DNA from: Clostridia bacterium
GTDB lineage: Bacteria; Bacillota; Clostridia; Oscillospirales; CAG-272
Direction: 5' to 3'
Length of the DNA stretch: 64,000 nt
NCBI GenBank assembly: GCA_017472255.1
Contig: JAFUQU010000042.1
Coordinates: 1 to 64,000, forward strand
Positions 31,670 through 40,153 of the stretch are shown one piece after another; the stretch's first letter is position 1; each line of letters begins with the position of its first letter. A program made the translations under genes and the position numbers. Under the pieces are notes generated by a model. The model was not told the origin of the DNA and did no database searches. It saw only the letters and a list, made by a program, of their open reading frames with translations.

Positions 31670-32605
31670 TTACTGATCAATTCCCATCTGCCCCATGAGT
31701 TTTTTGTTGAATTCGACGGCAGTATTGTACCCCATCTTCTTCTGGCGATTGTTCATGGCGGCAATTTCAAGGATGATTGCCAGATTTCGCCCCGGCTTTA
31801 CGGGGATGGTAGTTGTCGGAATCTGGATGCCGAGGATATCGGTGGTTTCGCTTTCCAGACCGAAGCGGTCGTACATTTTGCCCTGAACCCACGGCTCGAG
31901 GTTGATGATCATGTCGATTTTTTCGGTCAGCTTGACCGCGCCCATACCGAAAATGCGCCGGACGTCCACAATGCCGATGCCGCGCAGCTCCACGTAGTGG
32001 CGGATGATTTCGGGTGCGCTTCCGACCAGCGTTTTTGCAGAGACACGCTTGATTTCCACGGCGTCGTCGGCGATGAGACGATGACCGCGTTTGACCAGCT
32101 CAATGGCGGTTTCGGATTTGCCGACGCCGGAATCACCCAGAATCAGGATGCCTTCACCATAAACTTCCACCAAAACGCCGTGCCGGGTGAGACGCGGCGC
32201 CAGGCTGACGTTCAGCGACGCGATGAGCGCGGCCATGAAGGAGCTGGTTGTGTCGGCGGTGCGGAGGATTGGCACTTCAAAATATTCGCCAAGCTCTACA
32301 AATTCCGGAAAAATTTCAAGGGAAGAGGAGAAGACAACGGTCACAGGCTTTTTCTCAAGAAATCCCATAATCGCCGTTCTGCGCTGCTCTTTGTCGAGAG
32401 ATTCCAGGTATTTATACTCAACTTTGCCAATAATCTGAATTCGCTGCGATTCGAAATGATCGAAGAATCCGGCGAGCTGTAAACCGGGACGGTTTACATC
32501 CGTGAGATGGATGAGAATATTGTCGGGATCGTCGGGCAGATAAATTTTTTCGAGAGAAAATTCCTCGATAATTTTGGTCAGTTCGACCGTATATGTTTCA
32601 GTCAT
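31670..32605 (-). CDS. hprK: HPr kinase/phosphorylase
   Basis: The 311-aa bifunctional enzyme phosphorylates and dephosphorylates Ser46 of HPr, the switch of carbon catabolite repression in Firmicutes. Walker A is GDSGVGKS (residues 157-164), His142 lies in TRHGVLVEVYGEG, and the HprK signature appears in the E-x-R-G-I-G-I-V-D-V-R stretch (ELRGIGIVDVRRIFG). The start was placed at MTETYTVE after AAAGGAA. A promoter lies 45 bp upstream. The gene heads the run with nucleotidyltransferase, galE and galM, linking a carbon regulator with galactose genes. Confidence 0.96.
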   Translation of the reverse strand: MTETYTVELTKIIEEFSLEKIYLPDDPDNILIHLTDVNRPGLQLAGFFDHFESQRIQIIGKVEYKYLESLDKEQRRTAIMGFLEKKPVTVVFSSSLEIFPEFVELGEYFEVPILRTADTTSSFMAALIASLNVSLAPRLTRHGVLVEVYGEGILILGDSGVGKSETAIELVKRGHRLIADDAVEIKRVSAKTLVGSAPEIIRHYVELRGIGIVDVRRIFGMGAVKLTEKIDMIINLEPWVQGKMYDRFGLESETTDILGIQIPTTTIPVKPGRNLAIILEIAAMNNRQKKMGYNTAVEFNKKLMGQMGIDQ

Positions 32606-32651
32606 AACGAAATTCCTTTCAGGGAGGTAGATTCGCACAGATACACTTTAT

Positions 32652-32680
32652 ATTATACACCATCCGAGGAAATTTTTCAA
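32652..32680 (-). promoter_or_regulatory. Promoter of hprK
   Basis: TTGAAA (32675-32680), 17-bp spacer, TATAAT (32652-32657) on the minus strand. Confidence 0.8.
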
Positions 32681-32684
32681 TCCC

Positions 32685-32715
32685 TTTTCGGAACAAAATG
32701 TGCGGATTCCGAAAA
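32685..32715. other. Palindrome upstream of the hprK -35
   Basis: TTTTCGGAA (32685-32693) and TTCCGAAAA (32707-32715) are perfect 9-bp inverted arms 13 bp apart, centred about 20 bp upstream of the -35. It may be an operator for a dimeric regulator or a weak hairpin. Confidence 0.45.
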
Positions 32716-32721
32716 TTTTTC

Positions 32722-32758
32722 AAAAAAAATCGGTGCCGCATGGGGCAGCACCGACTTT
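32722..32758 (-). terminator. Terminator of the stalk-domain gene
   Basis: TCGGTGC and GCACCGA stem (with further TGCC/GGCA-like pairing inside) followed on the minus strand by T8. Confidence 0.85.
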
Positions 32759-32759
32759 T

Positions 32760-33248
32760 TCAGTAGAGATCGGACAACAATGGAAAAATCGTAACCGACG
32801 AATCATTCCTGAATATGGAAACAAAGAAATATTCAAACAGCATCAGCGGCACGTAGGTGTGCCCGTCGTGAATCGTCGCGGGAAACGGCAGCTCTACGAT
32901 ACGCGAAATATCCGTACCGTCCAACATACCGACGAAGGACGCGGACATGGTGTCCGGGGTCAGATACAGCGTCTGAATCCCCGCGTCAACGGTGATTGTG
33001 GCGGAAGTCTCGTCCCACGTGACAATATATCCCAGAGATTCCGAGATAATCCGGAGCGGCACCATGAGCGTGCTCTCATCCTCGCCGACTGCGTAGGCGG
33101 CGAAGGGCAGATTGCCGGTGTCAAGCTCGGTTCCTCGCACGTTGAAACAATAGTCGAACAGTGCGTCAGCGCCGTCCGCATCCGTATGCGCGGACAATGG
33201 AAGTGACAGAACGAGGGAGAATATTACAATAAATGCTATTCGTTTCAA
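32760..33248 (-). CDS. Secreted copper-amine-oxidase N-terminal-like (stalk domain) protein
   Basis: The 162-aa protein has a signal peptide (LKRIAFIVIFSLVLSLPLSAHT) and one domain of the copper amine oxidase N-terminal type: STLMVPLRIISESLGYIVTWDETSATITVDAG, then HTYVPLMLFEYFF. Such stalk domains occur alone or on cell-wall proteins in Clostridia and have no known catalytic role. The start is taken as TTG at 33248, because AAAGGGGG lies nine bases upstream and the signal peptide begins there; an ATG at 33302 would add 18 unlikely residues. Confidence 0.75.
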   Translation of the reverse strand: MKRIAFIVIFSLVLSLPLSAHTDADGADALFDYCFNVRGTELDTGNLPFAAYAVGEDESTLMVPLRIISESLGYIVTWDETSATITVDAGIQTLYLTPDTMSASFVGMLDGTDISRIVELPFPATIHDGHTYVPLMLFEYFFVSIFRNDSSVTIFPLLSDLY

Positions 33249-33349
33249 AAACAGTCCCCCTTTCGGAAGCGATCTCTGCTTATTTAGACGTGGGGACGGC
33301 ACAAAAAGTTCCGTGTTTCACGAAAATTTTGAAATTTTCAAAAAAACGC

Positions 33350-33378
33350 TTGACAAAAGCGTCCGCGTGCGGTATAAT
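33350..33378 (+). promoter_or_regulatory. Consensus promoter of the ZTP-riboswitch transcript
   Basis: Perfect TTGACA (33350-33355), 17-bp spacer, perfect TATAAT (33373-33378). Confidence 0.9.
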
Positions 33379-33384
33379 GTTAAT

Positions 33385-33489
33385 GTCATACGACTGACGG
33401 AAGCGGGAGTACCCGCAGGGAGTATGACCGCCGCGTCGCGGTGTGAGCCGACCGTCTGGGCAAATGTCCGGTGCGGTGCGGCTTTTTTT
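33385..33489 (+). promoter_or_regulatory. ZTP riboswitch (pfl motif)
   Basis: P1 is GTCATAC (33385-33391)/GTATGAC (33422-33428), enclosing a GCGGG/CCCGC hairpin. The conserved pfl core CCGTCTGGGCA (33452-33462) follows. GCCGACCG (33447-33454) and CGGTGCGGC (33474-33482) make a terminator stem ended by T7. Such switches turn on one-carbon and purine genes when ZTP/ZMP accumulates for lack of 10-formyl-THF; the gene downstream uses ZMP (AICAR), an exact functional fit. Confidence 0.93.
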
Positions 33490-33536
33490 ATTTTGTCCGA
33501 CCGGATATCCATATATATGTTAAAAGGAGAACAATT

Positions 33537-34709
33537 ATGAAAGAAATGGAATTGAAATACGGCTGCAACCCCAATCAAAAACCGGCGCGTGTCTATATGA
33601 ACGAGGGCGAGCTTCCCTTCGAAGTGCTGAACGGACGCCCCGGTTACATCAATCTGCTGGATGCCTTCAACTCCTGGCAGCTGGTTCGTGAACTGCGCGA
33701 GGCTACGGGGCTGCCCGCCGCCGCATCCTTCAAGCACGTTTCCCCTGCCGGTGCGGCGGTGGCTGTTCCGCTGACCGAGACGCTGGAAAAGATGTATTTT
33801 GTGGAAGGCGTGCATCTTTCTCCCATCTGCACCGCGTACATCCGCGCCCGCGGTGCCGACCGTATGTCCTCCTATGGCGATTTTGTGGCGCTTTCCGACG
33901 AGTGCGACGAACAGACCGCATCCTTCCTCGCCCGCGAGGTTTCCGACGGCATCATCGCGCCCTCCTACACCGACCGCGCGCTGGAAATTCTGAAGGGCAA
34001 GCGCAAGGGCACCTACTGCGTGCTGAAAATGAACCCCGACTACATCCCCGCCGAGACCGAAACCAAGCAGGTGTTCGGCATCACCTTCGAGCAGGGACGC
34101 AACAACATCAAGCTGGACAACAGCCTGTTCGACAACATGGTAACGGACAACAAGTGCATCCCTGACGACGCCAAGCGCGATCTGCTGATTGCGATGATCA
34201 CGCTGAAATACACCCAGTCCAACTCGGTCTGCTATGCTTACGGCGGACAGGCCATCGGCATCGGCGCGGGACAGCAGTCGCGCATCCACTGCACCCGCCT
34301 TGCCGGAAACAAGGCGGACGTCTGGTTCCTGCGCAGCCATCCGAAGGTGCTTGCACTTCCCTTCCTGCCTGAGCTTCGCCGCCCCGATCGCGATAACACC
34401 ATCGACGTCTACATCTCCGACGACTACAACGACGTGCTGGCTGAGGGAATGTGGCAGCAGTACTTCACCTGCCGCCCCCAGCCGCTGACCCGCGAGGAAA
34501 AGCGCGCGTGGCTGAATCAGGTGAGCGGCGTTTCCCTCGGCTCCGACGCCTTCTTCCCCTTTGGCGACAACATCGAGCGCGCCCATCGTTCGGGCGTTTC
34601 GTATATCGTTCAGGCGGGCGGCTCGGTGCGCGATGACAACGTGATCGAGGTCTGCAACCGGTACAACATCGCCATGGCGATGTGCGGGATCCGCCTGTTC
34701 CACCATTAA
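33537..34709 (+). CDS. purH: AICAR formyltransferase, stand-alone domain
   Basis: The 390-aa protein transfers a formyl group from 10-formyl-THF to AICAR, giving FAICAR. It has the transformylase motifs ELKYGCNPNQKPA, SFKHVSPAGAAV, ALKYTQSNSVCYA-like TLKYTQSNSVCYAYGGQAIGIGAGQQSRIHCTRLAG, and SDAFFPFGDNIERAHRSGVSYIVQAGGSVRD. The N-terminal IMP cyclohydrolase (MGS-like) domain of full PurH is absent, so a separate IMP cyclohydrolase is needed. The ATG follows AAAAGGAG. The ZTP riboswitch upstream supports the role. A terminator follows. Confidence 0.95.
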   Translation: MKEMELKYGCNPNQKPARVYMNEGELPFEVLNGRPGYINLLDAFNSWQLVRELREATGLPAAASFKHVSPAGAAVAVPLTETLEKMYFVEGVHLSPICTAYIRARGADRMSSYGDFVALSDECDEQTASFLAREVSDGIIAPSYTDRALEILKGKRKGTYCVLKMNPDYIPAETETKQVFGITFEQGRNNIKLDNSLFDNMVTDNKCIPDDAKRDLLIAMITLKYTQSNSVCYAYGGQAIGIGAGQQSRIHCTRLAGNKADVWFLRSHPKVLALPFLPELRRPDRDNTIDVYISDDYNDVLAEGMWQQYFTCRPQPLTREEKRAWLNQVSGVSLGSDAFFPFGDNIERAHRSGVSYIVQAGGSVRDDNVIEVCNRYNIAMAMCGIRLFHH

Positions 34710-34719
34710 TTTCCTGTTC

Positions 34720-34754
34720 ATATGGGCCTGCTCTGCGGCAGGTCCATATTTTTT
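34720..34754 (+). terminator. Terminator of the AICAR formyltransferase gene
   Basis: ATATGGGCCTGC and GCAGGTCCATAT form a 12-bp stem (one G-U) with a 6-nt loop, ending in TTTTTT. Confidence 0.88.
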
Positions 34755-34796
34755 CAGATTATGTTATATTTTATTGATATTTTGGCGTTTTTTGCA

Positions 34797-34826
34797 TTTA
34801 CAAAACACGTTTTTTCATGATATAAT
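34797..34826 (+). promoter_or_regulatory. Promoter of the beta-helix lipoprotein gene
   Basis: TTTACA (34797-34802), 18-bp spacer, TATAAT (34821-34826). Confidence 0.7.
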
Positions 34827-34857
34827 AAATATAAAAACAAAAAAAGGAGCAGCGATC

Positions 34858-37254
34858 ATGAAAAAAACGAGATTTCCCATACTTATACTGACCGCGTTAC
34901 TCACGGCTGCGATGGGCAGCTGCGGCTCGGACGAAAGCGTCGAACTGGCTGAGCTGGAAGGCTGGCAGTCCTTTATCATTCTCCGCCCCGACGAAGCCGA
35001 TCCGGGGGAAGTGACGGCGGCGGTCGATCTGAGGAAAGCCCTTGAAGCTCTCGGCTGCGAGATGCAGCTGGCGACCGACTGGGTGAAGCGGGGCGAAAGC
35101 CCTCCGACGGGCACGTCCGAGATTCTCATCGGCGGCACGAATCGTCCCGAATCGTCGGCTTATGAGCTGCTGGCGAACGATTTTGTTATCGCTTACGAGG
35201 GCGGGCGGGTCGTGATCAACGGCGGAAGCGACGAGGCGGTGCTTGGCGCGCTTGAATGGTTCAAGGAGAACTGCATCGATGCCGAAAAGGGCGGTCTGCT
35301 CGTGCCGGTGGAGCCGTATGTGTACCGAGCCGAATATACGCTGCTCGATACCGTGATCGGCGGCGTGCCGCTGAGAGAGTATGCGCTCAGCTATGACACG
35401 ACAAATTCGCAGTTCGCGGAAGCGGCGGAGGAGGTTGGGAAGATTCTCCGCGACAGCACTGGCGTCGCTCCCGAGGTCAACCCAACAGAGGGCGGCGCGG
35501 CAATCGTGCTTGCCTTTGACGACGGGCTGGGACTGTTTGAGGCGGGAATTACGCTGGACGGGAACACGCTTACGCTGGCGGTTGACGGGGACGGAATCGG
35601 CTTTGACGCGGCAGCCGAACAGCTTGTCGCGTACCTGAACGAACAAAATGGCGGCGAAATTTCGCTTACGCAGGAAAGGATTATGGTAGATATGGCAAAA
35701 ATAGAGAACGCAACGGAAATGGTGGACAGAGACACCTTCTACGAACAGGCGACGGACGACATCATCGAAAAGTACATGAACGAAGCCGACGCGCTCATCC
35801 GCGAAATCGTAAATTATCAGACTTCCGCTGAAGTCACGGGCAAAAAATACTACGTCAGCGCCGATGGTGACGATGCAAATGACGGTCTGACCCCCGAAAC
35901 GGCGTGGAAGACGGTTGAAAAGGTCAATTCGTTCACCGGTTACAAATCCGGGGACGGCGTGTATTTCCGGCGGGGCGATTCCTGGCGGATTACCACGCCC
36001 CTTTCGGCAAAGAGCGGCGTGACCTATTCCGCGTTCGGCGATGGCGCGAAGCCCAAGCTCATCGCCTCGGTGGACGCTTCGGACGCCGATATGTGGGAAG
36101 CGACGGACTGCGAAAATGTATATAAACTGAAGCTGACCCTCGACGTCTACAAAAACAACGTCGGCACGATTGTGTTCGACGGCGGCGATGCGTGGGGCAT
36201 TCAGGTGCAGCAGAAAAAGGACGGAACCCGTCTTGACAACGGAACGGTGTACAACGGCATCGAAAGCTACACGATTCCCACGGGGACGTTCGACGGGTAC
36301 AGCGATCTTCAGGGCAACCTTGAATTCTACCACGACAGAGAAACGAGTCAGCTGTACCTGTACTGCGAAGGCGGCAATCCGGGCGATGTGTTCGGAAGCA
36401 TCGAGGTGGTTGACAAGGGTCACGGCATCTCGCTGGCGAAGGACAGCTCAGTGGGCGTGGCGCACGATATCGTCATTGACAACATCGAAATTTTCGGCGC
36501 TGGCTCCCACGGCATCGGCGGAGGCGGCGTGAAGGACGTGACGGTGCAATACTGCGTGCTCACATGGATTGGCGGCTCGGTTCAGAGCTATGACGTATTC
36601 GGGCGGGATTACGGAACGCGCTACGGCAACGCGGTGGAATCCTACGGCTCCAGCGAAAACTTCACCATCCGGTACAACTATGCGTCGCAGATTTACGACT
36701 GCTGCTGGACGGTGCAGCAGCAGGAAGCGACCACGATGACGAACATTCAGATGTATAAAAACGTGTCCGAATTCTGCAATACGGGGCTTGAAGTCTGGCA
36801 GGGCGGCGGCACCATCACGAATATGCAGCTGCACGACAATTACACCCGCTTCAACGGCTACGGCTGGAGCCATCAGCGCCCCAACAAGGACGGCAACTTC
36901 TTCTACGGCGCGACAAACACCAACTGCACCTACATCGACAACGATGTGTACAATAACGTGGGAATGTTCGCGTCCAGATACGTGCTGTTCTGCGGCGCGA
37001 CGGGCACCGAGCAGTACAACTTCCACGACAACTTGTACATCATGGAAGACGACAAACACGTGGGCGGCGTGACCGCGACCCCCGGCGCGGGATCAGGTGG
37101 AATCGTTCTGATACCTTATAAGAAGGTCAACCTTTCAAGCGCCACCGCCGGCGGCTTTGAGCTGGGAACGGAATTCTACTACACATCCCCCTCGCCCTGG
37201 GAAAATATGTACGACCTCTACGACAATACAAAGAGCGTGTATTCCGGCGAATAA
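34858..37254 (+). CDS. Large beta-helix lipoprotein, carbohydrate-active-like
   Basis: The 798-aa protein has a lipoprotein signal ending MGSCG (cysteine at residue 22), an N-terminal region resembling the non-catalytic domain found before some glycosidases (SEILIGGTNRPESSAYELL), and from about residue 325 a right-handed beta-helix (pectate-lyase-like) with KYYVSADGDDANDGLTPETAWKTVEKVNSF and helix turns rich in D-N and N-N steps. It likely binds or cuts a polysaccharide at the cell surface. No catalytic residues are certain. It is its own unit between a terminator and convergent genes; the sialidase-like gene at 38.4 kb may act in the same breakdown. Confidence 0.75.
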   Translation: MKKTRFPILILTALLTAAMGSCGSDESVELAELEGWQSFIILRPDEADPGEVTAAVDLRKALEALGCEMQLATDWVKRGESPPTGTSEILIGGTNRPESSAYELLANDFVIAYEGGRVVINGGSDEAVLGALEWFKENCIDAEKGGLLVPVEPYVYRAEYTLLDTVIGGVPLREYALSYDTTNSQFAEAAEEVGKILRDSTGVAPEVNPTEGGAAIVLAFDDGLGLFEAGITLDGNTLTLAVDGDGIGFDAAAEQLVAYLNEQNGGEISLTQERIMVDMAKIENATEMVDRDTFYEQATDDIIEKYMNEADALIREIVNYQTSAEVTGKKYYVSADGDDANDGLTPETAWKTVEKVNSFTGYKSGDGVYFRRGDSWRITTPLSAKSGVTYSAFGDGAKPKLIASVDASDADMWEATDCENVYKLKLTLDVYKNNVGTIVFDGGDAWGIQVQQKKDGTRLDNGTVYNGIESYTIPTGTFDGYSDLQGNLEFYHDRETSQLYLYCEGGNPGDVFGSIEVVDKGHGISLAKDSSVGVAHDIVIDNIEIFGAGSHGIGGGGVKDVTVQYCVLTWIGGSVQSYDVFGRDYGTRYGNAVESYGSSENFTIRYNYASQIYDCCWTVQQQEATTMTNIQMYKNVSEFCNTGLEVWQGGGTITNMQLHDNYTRFNGYGWSHQRPNKDGNFFYGATNTNCTYIDNDVYNNVGMFASRYVLFCGATGTEQYNFHDNLYIMEDDKHVGGVTATPGAGSGGIVLIPYKKVNLSSATAGGFELGTEFYYTSPSPWENMYDLYDNTKSVYSGE

Positions 37255-37255
37255 T

Positions 37256-37591
37256 TCAGATCGGCCACTTCGCGTCGCCGACGATCGCTTCGCAGCGCAG
37301 CGCTTCCGAGCGCTCGCCTGCGGCGCGGAGAACGCGAACAAGCGCGTCCACATCTTCGCGGCAATGGGAATATATGTTCTCTAAACCAACAAGACGCACC
37401 CGCACCGGAATCTGATAGGCGGAAATGACCGCAATACGCTGACAGAACGCCTTCCAAAGCGACGTACTTCCGCCCACGGGCAGGCTGACGCCGAACGCGC
37501 GCGAAAGCTGGCGGTAGAAGCCCGTCCGCGTCGTGCATTTGCGGAAATCCGCGATGTATACCTTAACCGTTTGTCTCTGTGCTGCTGTCAT
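37256..37591 (-). CDS. Barstar-like protein
   Basis: The 111-aa protein may have the barstar fold: strand VKVYIADFRKC, helix TGFYRQLSRAFGV, loop LPVGGSTSLWKAF in the position of barstar's YYGENLDALWDCL, then strand VRVRLVGLENI and a long helix REDVDALVRVLRAA. The two Asp that grip barnase (35 and 39) appear replaced by Ser and Lys, so it may not inhibit a barnase. No ribonuclease gene is nearby. The start at 37591 follows GGAGGT. It ends two bases after the beta-helix gene's stop, in convergent orientation. Confidence 0.55.
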   Translation of the reverse strand: MTAAQRQTVKVYIADFRKCTTRTGFYRQLSRAFGVSLPVGGSTSLWKAFCQRIAVISAYQIPVRVRLVGLENIYSHCREDVDALVRVLRAAGERSEALRCEAIVGDAKWPI

Positions 37592-37624
37592 GTTCTGTAC
37601 CTCCGAACCCTTGTTCTGGATAAT

Positions 37625-37653
37625 AGTATAGCACAAGTGTTCGCAAATGTCAA
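37625..37653 (-). promoter_or_regulatory. Promoter of the barstar-like gene
   Basis: TTGACA (37648-37653), 17-bp spacer, TATACT (37625-37630) on the minus strand, again in a CCCCTTG context. Confidence 0.8.
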
Positions 37654-37674
37654 GGGGTTTTGCGAAAAAAGATC

Positions 37675-37710
37675 GAAAAATGTTCGCCCTTTTCGGGGCG
37701 AACATTTTTC
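37675..37710 (-). terminator. Terminator of the SGNH hydrolase gene
   Basis: GAAAAATGTTCGCCC and GGGCGAACATTTTTC form a 15-bp stem with a 6-nt loop; the T run falls within the stem's end on both strands. Confidence 0.88.
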
Positions 37711-37718
37711 TTCCTTAA

Positions 37719-38366
37719 TTAATATACCGTAAACACCGCGTCGAGGAATTTCTGCGCGATTCGCCGCATACCCTCGTCATTGGGATGGTTGAACAACCCG
37801 TGCGTCTCGGCAAGCTGATTGATGTCGCTCATTGTCACCCAGATATCGCCGTATTTGTCAGCCACCGCCTTTTTCTCCGCGTTCAACTTCGGGCGGATGT
37901 AGAAGCCCTCCGAGTGGATGTACAGCTTCGCGCCGAGAAGATTGCGCAGCTCCTCATACTTCTCGCCGAAGGTGACGGTTGGGTTGGGATTTTTGTCGTA
38001 CTCACCCGGAACGTTCGCCCCGAAGAAGCTGATCACGATGTCCGGCTTCCAGTCGGCAGCCAGCTGATAGGTCTCGCGGATGTCCATCGTCTCGAAGCCC
38101 CGCTCAAAAACCGCTACCTGCGCGATGCCGTAAACCGCGTCCGGGTACTTCTCGCTGAATGCCCGGGCGAACACGTGTACGTAATCGTGATCCAGGTCCG
38201 ACGCCGCCATGCCGCAGTCCCGATCCCAGCCGATGCTCGTCTTGATGCCGTGCTTGGTGATCGAGTTGCCGCAGAACAGCACTCTGGGCGAGCCTTCCTT
38301 CTCCGATAGATAGAGGCTGTACGGGTTCTGATTGGTTGCAGGAACGATGTTTTCCTGATATTTCAT
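37719..38366 (-). CDS. SGNH/GDSL-type esterase
   Basis: The 215-aa protein has the four SGNH blocks: nucleophile in VLFCGNSITKHG, the Gly block in the region YPDAVYGIAQVAVFERGF, Asn in SFFGANVPGEYD, and Asp/His in HPNDEGMRRIAQKF. It should remove acyl groups, likely acetyl, from a sugar. No signal peptide is seen. It begins one base after the stop of the sialidase-like gene, implying translational coupling; the ATG with GAAGGGAAG upstream was chosen over a TTG six codons earlier. The pairing suggests that acetylated sialic acid or a similar glycan is deacetylated. Confidence 0.82.
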   Translation of the reverse strand: MKYQENIVPATNQNPYSLYLSEKEGSPRVLFCGNSITKHGIKTSIGWDRDCGMAASDLDHDYVHVFARAFSEKYPDAVYGIAQVAVFERGFETMDIRETYQLAADWKPDIVISFFGANVPGEYDKNPNPTVTFGEKYEELRNLLGAKLYIHSEGFYIRPKLNAEKKAVADKYGDIWVTMSDINQLAETHGLFNHPNDEGMRRIAQKFLDAVFTVY

Positions 38367-38367
38367 G

Positions 38368-40122
38368 TTAATTCTTCCCTTCAAATTTCATGCCGCTGAC
38401 ATACGCGCCCACCGGGTCGGCTTCCGTAGCCGCCGACTGCATATGCAGGTAGCAAAGACCGTTCGGCGCTTCGCCTTCGATCTTTTTTTCGTAATGCAGA
38501 TAATCGCCGTTTGTCAGAATGACCGTGCCCCGGTCGAGATCGTAGTCCAGCACGAATTCGCTGAACAGCTCGCCGCGCTGCATATCGCCCCGCAGAACGA
38601 CGCTGTAATTGGCGAAATATTCCGCCGTGGCGTCGCTGGGATTCATCCAATAGTCAAGCAGCGAGACCCGAAGCCCCTTGCCCGGAATGTGCGCGCGGAC
38701 GGTGACAACTCCCTTGCGGTGCGCCGGGAAATTCCAGACCGCGCCGCCGATGCCGCTGACCAGACGTTCGTCGGCGCTTCGGGTGATGTGCAGCGCTTCG
38801 GTGCCGTTGTTCTCGGGGCTGGGCATGAGCAACGTGACGCTGGTGCGGTTGAAGGCGCAGTGCCCCACCCGGTCGAGGGGATGGCTGGGCGCGACCTTGA
38901 AGCCGCCCGCGATGCTCTTGACGTAATTCTGGGTGGACAGGTATTTGAAGCCCTCCAGCAGCGTTTCCTTCCGCTTCGATTCGTAGAGCCAGCCAAGATC
39001 GAAGAGGATGATGCGGCGGCTCGGCTCGTGCTGACCGAAAACCACCAGCAGCTTGTTCATGGGAAGCTCGATGCATTCGAACTGATGAACGCTCTTGTCG
39101 CCCTCGGTGGGACCGCCGTTGGCGCGGAAGTCGGGGGAATAGCGGATGGGATTCAGGAACATTTCGCGGAAGCCCTTCCACGTCCTGCCGTCATCCTCGC
39201 TGATGGCGCAGTGGTTGACGTCCCGGTTGGTGAAGTAATCCTCCCAGATGCCGTCGGCGGTGGGAAGCTCGGGCAGCATTTTCGTGTTGCACCAGAGGAA
39301 GACCACACGCCCGTCGGAAAGCGTCTCCAGCCGCGGCATGGTGCCCGACGAGTGGAAAACGCTCTGGGTGAATGGTTCCCAGGTCTCGCCGCCGTCGCGG
39401 GAAATGGTCTGATAATGGTAATTCATAGCGGTGCGGGTCATCATCAGCAGCGAGCCGTCGGACAGCTCGGTGATGGTGTTCTCCCGGTTGTTCTGCTGCC
39501 AGCGACCGCCCTGATCCGGCCATTTTACGGGGAAATAGGGGCACTCCTCCATATGCTGCACCTGCCAGCTTTCGCCGTCGTCAGACAGGAAAAGCACCGG
39601 GTAGAAGCAGCTCTGATGCACCTTGGGGCGGCGCTCCAGACCCACAAAGAGGATGCGGTTCCGGCTGCGCATGACCACGGGGGGCATATATTCGATGCAG
39701 GTGTCGTCGGACACCTTCACCACCCGGGGGTTTGTGTCGTCCGGGTCGATGCCGAAGCGCACCCATGTGCCCTGCTCAGGCGTGGGAACGGTGGAAAAGG
39801 GCTTCTGGAAAACGGCGACATACCGGTCGAGGAAGGGCACGTAGACGGACGCGCCCAGCGCACCGTTGTCGGGCATGATATGCTTCTTCCACGACAGACC
39901 GCCGTCGCAGGATTCGCGATAGCAGTAGACGCCGCCCCGGTCGAAGATGCTTTTTCGATGGTAATCGCCGTAGTGGCGGATTCGACCGTCGCGCATCACG
40001 GTCAGACCCAGCCAGGCGTTGGCGTCGATTTCGGAAACGACGGTAGGCTCCCAGATATCGGCGAGCTGGCGCTTATCGTCCTCGGTCATCCGCGCGAGAA
40101 TTTGTGAGACGAAGTGATTCAT
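38368..40122 (-). CDS. Sialidase-like (BNR/Asp-box repeat) protein
   Basis: The 584-aa protein has four Asp-box-like motifs: SCDGGLSWKK, SDDGESWQV, SRDGGETWEP and SEDDGRTWKG, spread along a six-bladed propeller of about 330 residues, with an extra C-terminal beta domain. That suggests an exo-sialidase-like enzyme or related glycosidase. No signal peptide is visible, so it would work on imported sugars. The expected Arg triad is not assigned with confidence. The ATG follows GGAGG; a consensus promoter lies upstream. It is cotranscribed with the SGNH hydrolase gene. Confidence 0.75.
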   Translation of the reverse strand: MNHFVSQILARMTEDDKRQLADIWEPTVVSEIDANAWLGLTVMRDGRIRHYGDYHRKSIFDRGGVYCYRESCDGGLSWKKHIMPDNGALGASVYVPFLDRYVAVFQKPFSTVPTPEQGTWVRFGIDPDDTNPRVVKVSDDTCIEYMPPVVMRSRNRILFVGLERRPKVHQSCFYPVLFLSDDGESWQVQHMEECPYFPVKWPDQGGRWQQNNRENTITELSDGSLLMMTRTAMNYHYQTISRDGGETWEPFTQSVFHSSGTMPRLETLSDGRVVFLWCNTKMLPELPTADGIWEDYFTNRDVNHCAISEDDGRTWKGFREMFLNPIRYSPDFRANGGPTEGDKSVHQFECIELPMNKLLVVFGQHEPSRRIILFDLGWLYESKRKETLLEGFKYLSTQNYVKSIAGGFKVAPSHPLDRVGHCAFNRTSVTLLMPSPENNGTEALHITRSADERLVSGIGGAVWNFPAHRKGVVTVRAHIPGKGLRVSLLDYWMNPSDATAEYFANYSVVLRGDMQRGELFSEFVLDYDLDRGTVILTNGDYLHYEKKIEGEAPNGLCYLHMQSAATEADPVGAYVSGMKFEGKN

Positions 40123-40153
40123 TCCGAACCTCCTTAATAAAAAAGTTTCCTTT

